The position numbers and the translations under genes are program-made. Positions 8,301 through 14,993 of a DNA stretch of 25,903 bases are shown here, one piece after another. The stretch lies in assembly GCA_964610885.1 (NCBI GenBank), contig CAZSWR010000051.1, positions 1 to 25,903 on the forward strand, given 5' to 3'. This DNA comes from CAZSWR01 sp964610885 (GTDB taxonomy: Bacteria > Bacteroidota > Ignavibacteria > Kapaibacteriales > UBA2268). Every line of letters starts with the position of its first letter. The first letter of the stretch is position 1. Below the pieces are notes generated by a model. The model saw only the letters and a program-made list of their open reading frames with translations. It did no database searches and was not told the origin of the DNA.

Positions 8301-8645
8301 GGTCGTTGCCTTGTCTCCGTAGAAGTAATTTGTGGAATTATTCAGTACCGATGCGAGAGCGGGCCGAAAGCCCTTTCCAAAGGAAATCCTTGCCCAGCAT
8401 CCGTCGATTGTTTGCGTCGCTGGCGACGAATTCTTTAGGTTCAAATATATCCCGTTTTCTGTAATGAATCCGGCGCCGAGCTTTGAGCGAAACGTGAATA
8501 ACACTGAATCGGCCCATTGCCCGGAGTTTTGAACGAAGGCATATGGGCTTTGCTGCGCAATGGACGCACGCACGGCCGTAGCCGACACCACAAATGCCAG
8601 CGCAATGACAATCGGAATCAATATGTTTTTAATGTGTTTTCTCAT
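5316..8645 (-). CDS. SBBP-repeat surface protein with T9SS sorting domain (1109 aa)
   Basis: A predicted signal peptide (1 to about 29) is followed by a conserved N-terminal region (about 32-235) beginning YAFVQNSGQWADSV, as found ahead of SBBP repeats. Seven beta-propeller-type SBBP repeats follow (about 242-690), each of the form GG...D...SIAL...G..YVxGxTxSxxFPxT. Then comes an Ig/PKD-like region (about 695-1025), and a type IX secretion C-terminal sorting domain (about 1029-1109) with VYPNPSQGVF, GVYFLII and terminal KRLVKLSY. It is therefore likely exported through the outer membrane by T9SS and attached or released at the surface, perhaps for adhesion. The frame could begin at a TTG at 8654, but the ATG at 8645 directly opens the signal peptide and is preferred. 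No T9SS machinery gene is in the window. Confidence 0.9.
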   Translation of the reverse strand: MRKHIKNILIPIVIALAFVVSATAVRASIAQQSPYAFVQNSGQWADSVLFTFRSKLGAGFITENGIYLNLKNSSPATQTIDGCWARISFGKGFRPALASVLNNSTNYFYGDKATTGVPSGDSLEFVDQETHATIRLYFDGGFLRWDWAVPSEFSGQSFSFSIDGVPSEAIICSGAGINAETAAGSLQIGRIKAFEEGSTECLPYSLSQTKPNVFSIKHEQAPRAIYSAPTAAKRIIIDPLIYGAFLGGADYDIAHSVACDSLGFAFVTGQTQSLNFPTTLGAYSDSLRRGETVESDIFVTKIDTAGRKILFSTYIGSKSSDIGKAIAIAPDGNLIVTGYTAESFTFPVTANAFQTKHAGAWDGFLLKLRNDGKRLIWSSLYGGLKDDFAQGLALHDTTIYLVGYSLVGSDLPTTAPFTSRDTLGKNDSWVARFSQDGKELISAVLFGGTEDDFAQAIAIGQNGNIYTCGFTSSAGFPTTPNAIKTEFADTVASQVASDAFVAVLRPDCTAMEYSTFYGGSCRDGAYSIALRGEKVFVAGTTLSPDFTVTPFAYDTAYNRGKGEIYEGDCWVAEFVPGYSPIFSTFIGGSSADRIYSIALDEDENIYAIGATASKDFPVTRNAIDKSLEDKSNTSDAFMFKMTPDGKTLKYSTYLGGRNEDVANSIALPADRSAIVVGSTASPDFPHTAFSFDTTLNDTSKSDAFAVKLLTEQFEVYAGGRVAICSGDTAMLGNPAKGGLEPISYKWWPDYKLSLSSNGQCFAHPDTSMYYFVEATDASGRKCSDSVFVSVSARVRKWIFGPRYVYPGVVVTYRAIGDGAALHRWYPTNGEVVSGADSSWVLIKWGNEGPAALYLETVSPAGCVYRTLSKQISVGELFRPVIYPPYVEPFCSGGNIVLDAGRDYHNIEWSDGKKGRFDTVTVFGDYWARVTYGTDTVLYSDTIHIEIGEIPERPTFVILPDSLYCLQTADAYQWYYRNAAIPGGTSRSHRPKYIGYYRVEVINSFGCSNISDSLLVPVLPGVREDFVRNISVYPNPSQGVFRAEGSSEGGFDYRITLLNCLGEVLMDYSRPSAGELSERIELGEYPDGVYFLIIGSGGAHSCKRLVKLSY

Positions 8646-8684
8646 ATTGCTCAATTAAAAATGCAAGAGCATTTTGTTTAATAA

Positions 8685-8699
8685 TCGGCTCAAAGCCGA
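8685..8699. repeat. Short palindrome upstream of the SBBP gene
   Basis: TCGGCT-CAA-AGCCGA is a perfect 6-bp stem with a 3-nt loop, 40 bp upstream of the chosen SBBP gene start, in A/T-rich sequence. It would lie in the 5' leader or promoter of that gene. A regulatory role is possible but unproven. Confidence 0.4.
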
Positions 8700-8840
8700 A
8701 AATATTTATTTCCCATCGAACAAAGATGAAAAATACTTCGCAGTGGCAATTGTTTCGGATACAGATTCCACCGTGCGCGGAAGGCATTGCAGGCAAAGAA
8801 TAGGCAAAGCAGAAAGGCGAAATGAGCGGATTAAACGCAG

Positions 8841-8875
8841 AAGAGGAGTACCCTTTTTCAAGGAATACTCCTCTT
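8841..8875 (-). terminator. Hairpin after tRNA-Ser, probable terminator
   Basis: AAGAGGAGTA (8841-8850) and TACTCCTCTT (8866-8875) form a perfect 10-bp stem starting 7 bp beyond the 3' end of the tRNA on the minus strand. The loop is A/T-rich. There is no strong U-tract after the stem on the minus strand, but the position directly behind a tRNA gene supports 3'-end formation or termination. Confidence 0.55.
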
Positions 8876-8881
8876 ATCAAG

Positions 8882-8963
8882 CGGAGGACGAGGGACTCGA
8901 ACCCCCACAGGGTTGCCCCCGGCGGTTTTCAAGACCGCTGCAATACCATTATGCGAGTCCTCC
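8882..8963 (-). tRNA. tRNA-Ser (anticodon UGA)
   Basis: The minus strand folds as a complete cloverleaf. The acceptor stem GGAGGAC pairs with GTCCTCC, with discriminator G. The D arm is GCA...TGC. The anticodon stem GCGGT/ACCGC encloses loop CTTGAAA with anticodon TGA. A long variable arm (CGGGGGCAACCCTGT) is typical of class II serine tRNAs, and the T arm carries GTTCGAGTC. The UGA anticodon reads UCA and other UCN serine codons. The 3' CCA is not encoded and must be added after transcription. I saw no second copy of its 3' end nearby, so no integrated element uses it as an attachment site in this window. Confidence 0.96.
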
Positions 8964-9133
8964 TTGCATGGCTATTGCATAGACTACAAAAATCGGAATT
9001 TTTTTCATTTTTTCCAAATGATTTTTATCCCCACAATTTTTTAGCGTGTGGGTGGTTATTGATCGGTTTGGCATTGGGCGGGGATGGAACACCTATAAAC
9101 AAAGTCTATGAGTTATCGATCTTTCTTGTTAGT

Positions 9134-9679
9134 CTATATAAAATACTCGTCTTTATCCCAATTCATCGGATTGTTTGAAATGTATTTCCTGATTAAGTAT
9201 AGTTCAGGTTCATTCCGAATAATATGTTCGTAGTAATTTCTTTGCCATACCGGCTCTCCTGATATGTGTCTAAGTTTATTAATTCTCACCGAAGAAAAAG
9301 TTTTAAGCTGGCGAACAAGCTCCGCCAAGCTGTGTCCTGTAGGGGCGGGTTCCAAACCCGCCCGCACCATATCGGCTTCTATTGCAATGGTGTCCGATTG
9401 GGCGCAGTCTGATATAATAATAATTCCATGAATATGATTTGGCATAATACAATAATAATCCAACTCAATATTTGAATTGTGATTGGGCAAGTCGTCCCAT
9501 GTGTCTCTTACGATTTCTCCGAAATTATTCAAGTGCATAATCCCTGATTGTACCTTACCAAAAACATGCTCCTTTTGGTGCGTACAAATTGTTATAAAAT
9601 AATAACCAGCCTGAGCGTAATTAAACCCATTAATGCGAATTGATTTACGACTTCTGAATTCTGGATTAATATCTGGCAT
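9134..9679 (-). CDS. REP-associated tyrosine transposase, RAYT (Y1/HUH family, 181 aa)
   Basis: This is a single-domain Y1_Tnp (IS200/IS605-like) protein of the REP-associated group. It begins with an RKSIRINGFNYAQAGYYFIT strand. The HUH metal-binding motif is in CIMPNHIHGI (H82, H84), and the candidate catalytic tyrosine lies in WQRNYYEHIIR (Y149/Y150). RAYTs nick and join single-stranded REP palindromes and are thought to spread them. A REP sequence is embedded in frame at 9338-9363 and encodes RAGLEPAPTG (about 106-115), between the HUH motif and the catalytic helix. REP copies lie just upstream (9807-9961) and at 18420. The frame is intact, so the gene looks functional. No IS ends or accessory gene are visible; this is a domesticated-style single gene. 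Confidence 0.9.
   Translation of the reverse strand: MPDINPEFRSRKSIRINGFNYAQAGYYFITICTHQKEHVFGKVQSGIMHLNNFGEIVRDTWDDLPNHNSNIELDYYCIMPNHIHGIIIISDCAQSDTIAIEADMVRAGLEPAPTGHSLAELVRQLKTFSSVRINKLRHISGEPVWQRNYYEHIIRNEPELYLIRKYISNNPMNWDKDEYFI
9338..9363 (-). repeat. REP palindrome inside the RAYT gene
   Basis: GGGCGGGTT (9343-9351) and AACCCGCCC (9355-9363) form a 9-bp stem with a 3-nt loop. On the minus strand the full unit, including the CCTACA tail, is identical to the intergenic REP at 18420-18445. It is in frame and codes for part of an RAGLEPAPTG loop in the transposase. Confidence 0.9.
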
Positions 9680-10056
9680 TTGCGTAAGGCTTTATTAAAT
9701 TGTTGTATAGATTGATTGTATTTAATCATATTACCACTGTTTGGTAATGTACGGGTTTGAATAAGCCCACATTGTTATTGGATTGTTTTTTCAACCCTTT
9801 GAAAAAGGGCGGGTTTAGAACCCGCCCCTACATTTCAATTATAAGCGCAATTTCGCTTTAATGACTGTATTGGATGATGGGCAGGGGTGAATACGCCCCA
9901 TTTGTAATTGGATTCCTTTTAAATTCAACCCTTTGAAAAAGGGCGGGTTTAGAACCCGCCCCTACATTTTATTTTAAATACAATTATCGATTTGATATTT
10001 CTGCGTTATGGTGATGGGCAGGGGTGAGACCCGCCCATACATTTCATTTATGATAT
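9680..10056. repeat. REP array between RAYT and the lipoprotein operon
   Basis: This 377-bp gene-free stretch alternates two kinds of palindrome. REP units GGGCGGGTT-TAG-AACCCGCCC occur at 9807-9827 and 9941-9961, each preceded by CAACCCTTTGAAAAA. A second, weaker type built on GATGGGCAGGGGTGA and GCCCAT/GCCCCA arms occurs at about 9875-9900 and 10012-10038, with a degenerate one near 9749-9770. The surrounding sequence repeats with a period of about 134 bp (compare 9791-9834 with 9925-9968). The arrangement resembles the REP clusters usually found beside RAYT genes. The unit at 10012-10038 may also end transcription of the lipoprotein operon. Confidence 0.8.
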
Positions 10057-12729
10057 TTATTTCTCTTCTTGCACCTGCTGCACGCGGTGGATGATCCTCG
10101 CGTAGTGAGGAAGGCGGCGTGCGTTCATACAGTTAACAAGCTTCTTCAATTCAGCCTCTAAGTGCTGCCGGCTGAACTCAGATTCGGAAACCAAACGATA
10201 GACAGTGGTTTCGGTTTCTTCGTCTTCCACCTCGATAATGTTGTATTTGCAAGCAACTTTGCCCTCTTCGCGCAGGCTGTCGAGCAATCCTAAGTACTTA
10301 TTGACGTCCTGCTCACGTTTGAAAGTTCCGACGCTGATATAGTAATCGTCGCACTGGGCGCCAAGCGAGGGCCAAACCTGTAGCAGTGCGTTTGCCGCTT
10401 TGTGGACGATCTCGCGCAGATAGACCGAATAGCGGTTCGCATTGGCTCTTTCCTCGAAACAGCCGCTGTGCAATCTCCAGAGATCATTACCGTTGGCGTC
10501 TTCGGTTTCCTCAAGGTACAGCTCTTCTTCGCCATATTCCATAATCACGCGGTAAACTAACTCGGCCTTGGCTTTGTCGCGGAAGAAATACTCGGCTTCG
10601 TAGCAATTGCATTCTTCCTTCGGTTCCACGTATTTGTCGCGGGCGACGGTAACAGGAACGATCAAAGGTTTGGGTTTGTTAGTCTTTTTCTCGAATGAGA
10701 ATTCTTTCCAGGCGATATGGCCGGGAATGACTCTCTGGTTCTTTTCAATCAGGTTCTTGGGGCCTATGTCGATCGTAACGTCCACACGGCGGCTGTTGGG
10801 GCAATCTCCGGGCGTGCTGTTCGGATCGATGCCATATCCTTCGGTATCGAACAGGATCCGGCCGCTATTGAGCAACTCTTTGAATTTCGGCCCAATTTGC
10901 GGATCTTTCGACAGTTCGTCGATTATTGTAACCTTCGTGTAGTGCGCACGAAGCCGCGAAAGAGGCACGTTTCCGCGTTGGTTATTGTCCATTCGGAGAG
11001 GCTCGCCGGTTTTCACGTATTCCGGCACGGATTGGTCTTCGACGAATTTGCCGGGCCTCAAACCGCGTTGGTCTGTCAGTCCGATGAGCGAAATGCGCAG
11101 GGCAAATCCATTTTTGTCGTTGAAGCAATCGCTGAATTGGTTGATATAGCCTTTGATTTTGTCGAAGAGCGGCTGCAAATCCACTGCTCCGGCGTTATAT
11201 TTTGCGTCCACGTATGGCGCCTCGGCAAAGAAGCCACTTTCGGCACGTTTGCGGAATTGGGCGTAATTGTTCGGTGTGTGCGGATACCAGTATCCTGTGA
11301 TGAAATTCGTTGATCTGAGCGTATCGAAGGCAGTGGTAACCTGGCACTCGATGGTGTCGAACAGCCTGATCGTGCTGTCGCATTCGCATGTCCTGAATCT
11401 TTGTATTTCCGGTTTATTGCAGAATCCGCATGTCCTGATTTCTCCGTCGAACGTAACGGTGTATTCCTGATTCGGCAGCAATTGCAGCGCGGGGGCGGCG
11501 CCGGAGGTAACCGTGCCGATGCTCGTGCCGCGCGAATCGCGGACAGTCAACTGCAAGCGGTTATTGAGTACCGGTTGGCCTTTCACGCCTTTCTTTTCGG
11601 TCATGGTTTCCCAGATCTCGACGGCGAGGTCGATTCTCGGTTTCGGAGGCTCGGGGATGACGCAAGCGAAAAGGTCAAGCCTGCCGTACGACGTGTTGAA
11701 GTTCGATGACCAAAAGATATTCTTTCCGTCGTTCGATTCGGAAGCGAAAATCTCGTCGGATTGAGTATTGAATTGCAAGCTCTTGCGCGAGGGGTAGTGT
11801 TCGGCAGCGAAATCGTTCATATTCCGAGGGTTAGTCGGCAGTTTGTAGCTGACTGCTTTCGATTCGGAGCAGCAGGGTTTGCCTGCCTTGCAGACGAAAA
11901 CGTCGAAATTCCCGCCGCCATTCCTCGAGAAATAGAAACAACCGCTCTTGGCGTACGATGGCGCGATCTCGTCCGCTTCTGTATTGATTGTATTGTCCAA
12001 AGGTTTGGCTTGGCTCCAGCCGTCACCGGATTTCTGGACGTACCAAATATTCATGTCGCGTGAGCCGGGGCGGCCGGGCATCGGCCTGTTCGATACGAAA
12101 AAGATCGTTTTTCCGTCCGGCGAGATGCAAGGCTGGCTCTCGAAGTATTCTGTGTTGATTTCTTTGAATGATTTGATAAAATTGAATTTATTCTCCGCTG
12201 TCCACTCCACGATCCAAATATCCATCATTTGGCCTTGCGGATTCGATGACGAAGACCCAAAGCTGCTCATGTCGGATTCTCCGGCGATGAGTATCATATT
12301 CTGGCCAAAGGCAATCGAGCCTTTGGTGCTGCGGTCGTATTGAGGATTGAAAAAGAGTGCATTCTTGCCGTAGCTCCAACCATAGTTCGGCGGGGCATTG
12401 CGAAGCCCAACGGGCCGAGTGGAAAACATAAGCTCGGCAGGGCGGTTTGTGAACATCGAATCGCGCCCGTAAATCCTTCGCGAAGAAGTGTAGAACATGT
12501 AATCCACTTCGCTACCCTCTACGTAAACCGGTGCATATTCGTCGGTTACGAAGCTCGGCGTGATTGTGTCGATATTCACCATTTTGTCCAAATGGCCGCA
12601 GCCATCGGTTAGCGCTGAATTCCTGTCGTTATTCGGCGGGAACTGTAGCTTGGGCTGCGGAGTCTTGCACCCGGCAATTAACACAACAGCCAAAACAAGG
12701 TACACCGCTTTTAATACTGTATTTTTCAT
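10057..12729 (-). CDS. Cysteine-rich PD40/OmpA-like/SPOR-like lipoprotein (890 aa)
   Basis: The frame opens at 12741, but the ATG at 12729 has GGAG 6 nt upstream and starts a clean lipoprotein signal (LIAGC, lipid Cys21), so I use it. A beta-propeller region with PD40 repeats spans about 60-360, best seen in CISPDGKTIFFVSNRP and EIAPSYAKSGCFYFSRNGG. An OmpA-like peptidoglycan-binding domain follows at about 541-656 (SLIGLTDQRG, NVPLSRLRAHY, NSRRVDVTI). Two SPOR-like segments lie at about 706-786 and 793-866 (YYISVGTFKREQDVNKYLGLL). The order recalls PorE-like T9SS accessory proteins, but the N-terminal TPR is absent and the C-terminus is extra. It has 21 cysteines, many as CC, CxC or CxxC. 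It is probably anchored in the outer membrane and contacts peptidoglycan. Last gene of a three-gene operon. Confidence 0.85.
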   Translation of the reverse strand: MKNTVLKAVYLVLAVVLIAGCKTPQPKLQFPPNNDRNSALTDGCGHLDKMVNIDTITPSFVTDEYAPVYVEGSEVDYMFYTSSRRIYGRDSMFTNRPAELMFSTRPVGLRNAPPNYGWSYGKNALFFNPQYDRSTKGSIAFGQNMILIAGESDMSSFGSSSSNPQGQMMDIWIVEWTAENKFNFIKSFKEINTEYFESQPCISPDGKTIFFVSNRPMPGRPGSRDMNIWYVQKSGDGWSQAKPLDNTINTEADEIAPSYAKSGCFYFSRNGGGNFDVFVCKAGKPCCSESKAVSYKLPTNPRNMNDFAAEHYPSRKSLQFNTQSDEIFASESNDGKNIFWSSNFNTSYGRLDLFACVIPEPPKPRIDLAVEIWETMTEKKGVKGQPVLNNRLQLTVRDSRGTSIGTVTSGAAPALQLLPNQEYTVTFDGEIRTCGFCNKPEIQRFRTCECDSTIRLFDTIECQVTTAFDTLRSTNFITGYWYPHTPNNYAQFRKRAESGFFAEAPYVDAKYNAGAVDLQPLFDKIKGYINQFSDCFNDKNGFALRISLIGLTDQRGLRPGKFVEDQSVPEYVKTGEPLRMDNNQRGNVPLSRLRAHYTKVTIIDELSKDPQIGPKFKELLNSGRILFDTEGYGIDPNSTPGDCPNSRRVDVTIDIGPKNLIEKNQRVIPGHIAWKEFSFEKKTNKPKPLIVPVTVARDKYVEPKEECNCYEAEYFFRDKAKAELVYRVIMEYGEEELYLEETEDANGNDLWRLHSGCFEERANANRYSVYLREIVHKAANALLQVWPSLGAQCDDYYISVGTFKREQDVNKYLGLLDSLREEGKVACKYNIIEVEDEETETTVYRLVSESEFSRQHLEAELKKLVNCMNARRLPHYARIIHRVQQVQEEK

Positions 12730-12760
12730 ATTTATCTCCATATCTTGTTCTCGTGCTTTG

Positions 12761-14962
12761 TTAGAAATAAACCGGGTAAATTAAAGTAAAGATAATACCT
12801 GAACGGTGGTGGTCCGGCGAGGCCGAGCTACCATCTTTAACCTCTTCGATGCGCATCAGTGCCATGATACATGGCGTGCCGGTTACGGGATCGATTTCGT
12901 CCCCATAAAGAATGTAAACGTTTCCGGCAATCGGATTTTTCTCCGGTACTGTCGGCGTAAAGTCCGGCGAGGCGTAGAACGCTCCGTTGGTATTGGTACG
13001 GACGTCGCGAATCATACCGATTCTGTCCGAAAATGTTTTCGAGCTAACCATTGATTTGAAGAGTTTCATTTTTGTGAATGGCGGATTCCCAACCAAACGG
13101 ATTTCCGGCTTGTTCGAGGTGCCCAGCGGGACGTTGTCCGCGGCATGAACATAGAAAGTGCCGAGAGTGGGCGGTATCGGCCCGGGCTGAGAGCCTTTTT
13201 TCTGCGAGTAGTACATTCCGGGGATGTTGTTGATAAGCGTATCGACTCTGTAAACTGAGTAATCAGGTTCGACCGTTTCGCCGGACGACGAGATGGTGGT
13301 TTGGCTGTATGCGTTCAGCACCATCGGCAGTGATTGTTGAGCTGCCTCGCCGACAATTGCCTTGACCGTAACGAATTGGTCCGGGCAGCCATTACTGTAC
13401 GAAAGGCGGACCGTGAAGGTAAAGGTACTGTCAGCCTGCGTCCCTGTCCGGGTGCGCTTGCCTGTATCGAAATAATCATTGAATTGCAAAAGCGTCGGAG
13501 CAGCGAAAAGCACCGAGAAAGTCCCAGTCGATGAATTGCTGATGTACATCTGCGAACCCGATGCGACAGACGTGCTAAAGAGCGAATTCGCCGGAACGTC
13601 CGATCCGGTGCCATAGACCGACGCTGTAATCACGTCAGAAAAACATTTCGATTCGATTTTCACGCTGACCGGCACGCCATAGACGCGAACCGCATTCGAA
13701 CAGTTGCTGTTTGCATTTGAAAATTGTGCGTTTATGGTGTAATCCTGAGGCGTAACCGTCGGGCATTTGGTACCGCAGCCGATGTTTTTAACAGTGAAAA
13801 AGACGCTGCATTGTTTGCCACCTGCGGTCATTTTCAATTTGAAAAGTGAGCCGACGACGCCCTCGGCCTGCGGACGGAAAATGTATGGGAATACGTAGGA
13901 ACCGCCGCTGGGGACAGTTACCGGGAAATTAAAAGAGCTGGGGATCGTGGGTATTGCCCCAACAGTATAATTCACATAATTCGCCCCGTTCCAGTATTCA
14001 AGGCCGGTTACGATCACATCGCAATCGTAATTATTCGTGAACACGATGCCGTCGAAGTATTGTTGCTTGCCGACTGTTACCACGTCCCCGGAGCCGGATT
14101 TATCGATGATTGTGGAGTCCTTGGGGCAATTGCAAGATTTGCTCACTACGTGGGCGTTGAGCGTCAGAGGCATCGAGAATGGTGTGCCGCCGCCGCAAGT
14201 GCCGGCAATTTGGAATGTGGGATTATAAGTGCCAGTATCGGCTGTCCGAACGCGGATGCCCATGATAAATGTTTCGCCCGGATACACTCTAACCGTGCCA
14301 TTTGTATCCTTCGGGATCGTGGAAACCAATTCAAACGGAGCGGTCAATTTGGGCAGAGTGAAAACAAAAGTTTCCTTCGTGCAACTGTTCACGAGTAATG
14401 ACTTGTAAATCAGATAAGAGCCGATTCCAACGGGAGAGTTCTGAATCAAATCTGTATTGCCCTGCTCGTCTTTGAACGTAACTGTGTGCACCAGTGCGGG
14501 CAGGTCCGAACAGCAAACGCTCGGCGGCGGCGCGCACGGGATACAGGGTTGCGTGGTAATAACCGTGTCCGTGCTGCACAGCAGGAATGGGTTGCTTTGC
14601 AGAAGCGTGTTCGAGTACGAAACGTCGTAATAGACGTTGTTTCCGAAGACGTCGGAAAGCATTTCCGTGCTGACAACGCCTTTCGCATCGCTCGTAAGCG
14701 AATCAACTACTTCGAATTTGCCTGTTTCCGGGTTCGCTTTGTACACTTTCACTGTGGCGCCCGAAACGGGATTCACGCAAAGGCCGGAATTGCAATCCTC
14801 ACTGCGGACGTTGATTGTAACTTTCTTTTTGACAACCTTGTCCGGCATCGTAACTCCGTCGCTCGAGCAGCTAAAAACGCCAAGCGAAATGGCTGCGAAG
14901 GCCAAAGACCAAACCAGGCCCTTGTTCAGCGAACGTTTTAGTCTTTCAGTATATCGTTTCAT
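12761..14962 (-). CDS. Cysteine-rich Ig/ASH-like lipoprotein (733 aa)
   Basis: A hydrophobic signal (LVWSLAFAAISLGVFSC) ends in a lipobox-like cysteine at residue 32. Residues about 47-115 look like a carboxypeptidase-regulatory-like or CnaB-type beta sandwich (VNPVSGATVKVYKA). Two following stretches, about 165-270 and 295-392, resemble ASH/choice-of-anchor-D Ig-like domains, with a further beta-rich domain at about 400-537. The last 200 residues are unrecognised and end in aromatic TLIYPVYF. Twenty cysteines occur, in clusters such as CIPC, VCC, CNC and CGTKC, suggesting many disulfides. It is presumably an outer-membrane-anchored structural protein. It lies 31 bp after the barrel lipoprotein gene and 31 bp before the PD40/OmpA gene, with its own AGGA ribosome-binding site. 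No function can be named. Confidence 0.8.
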   Translation of the reverse strand: MKRYTERLKRSLNKGLVWSLAFAAISLGVFSCSSDGVTMPDKVVKKKVTINVRSEDCNSGLCVNPVSGATVKVYKANPETGKFEVVDSLTSDAKGVVSTEMLSDVFGNNVYYDVSYSNTLLQSNPFLLCSTDTVITTQPCIPCAPPPSVCCSDLPALVHTVTFKDEQGNTDLIQNSPVGIGSYLIYKSLLVNSCTKETFVFTLPKLTAPFELVSTIPKDTNGTVRVYPGETFIMGIRVRTADTGTYNPTFQIAGTCGGGTPFSMPLTLNAHVVSKSCNCPKDSTIIDKSGSGDVVTVGKQQYFDGIVFTNNYDCDVIVTGLEYWNGANYVNYTVGAIPTIPSSFNFPVTVPSGGSYVFPYIFRPQAEGVVGSLFKLKMTAGGKQCSVFFTVKNIGCGTKCPTVTPQDYTINAQFSNANSNCSNAVRVYGVPVSVKIESKCFSDVITASVYGTGSDVPANSLFSTSVASGSQMYISNSSTGTFSVLFAAPTLLQFNDYFDTGKRTRTGTQADSTFTFTVRLSYSNGCPDQFVTVKAIVGEAAQQSLPMVLNAYSQTTISSSGETVEPDYSVYRVDTLINNIPGMYYSQKKGSQPGPIPPTLGTFYVHAADNVPLGTSNKPEIRLVGNPPFTKMKLFKSMVSSKTFSDRIGMIRDVRTNTNGAFYASPDFTPTVPEKNPIAGNVYILYGDEIDPVTGTPCIMALMRIEEVKDGSSASPDHHRSGIIFTLIYPVYF

Positions 14963-14993
14963 TTTATTTCCTAATTAATAATAAACCAAAACA

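Noticed and set aside
8882..8963. tRNA-Ser as an integration site for a mobile element
   Set aside because: No integrase is nearby and I found no repeated copy of the tRNA 3' end in the window. The neighbouring RAYT does not use tRNA sites.
10717..11313. 198-codon plus-strand open frame inside the PD40/OmpA lipoprotein gene
   Set aside because: Antisense to a well-supported coding region, with no ribosome-binding site or recognisable domain.
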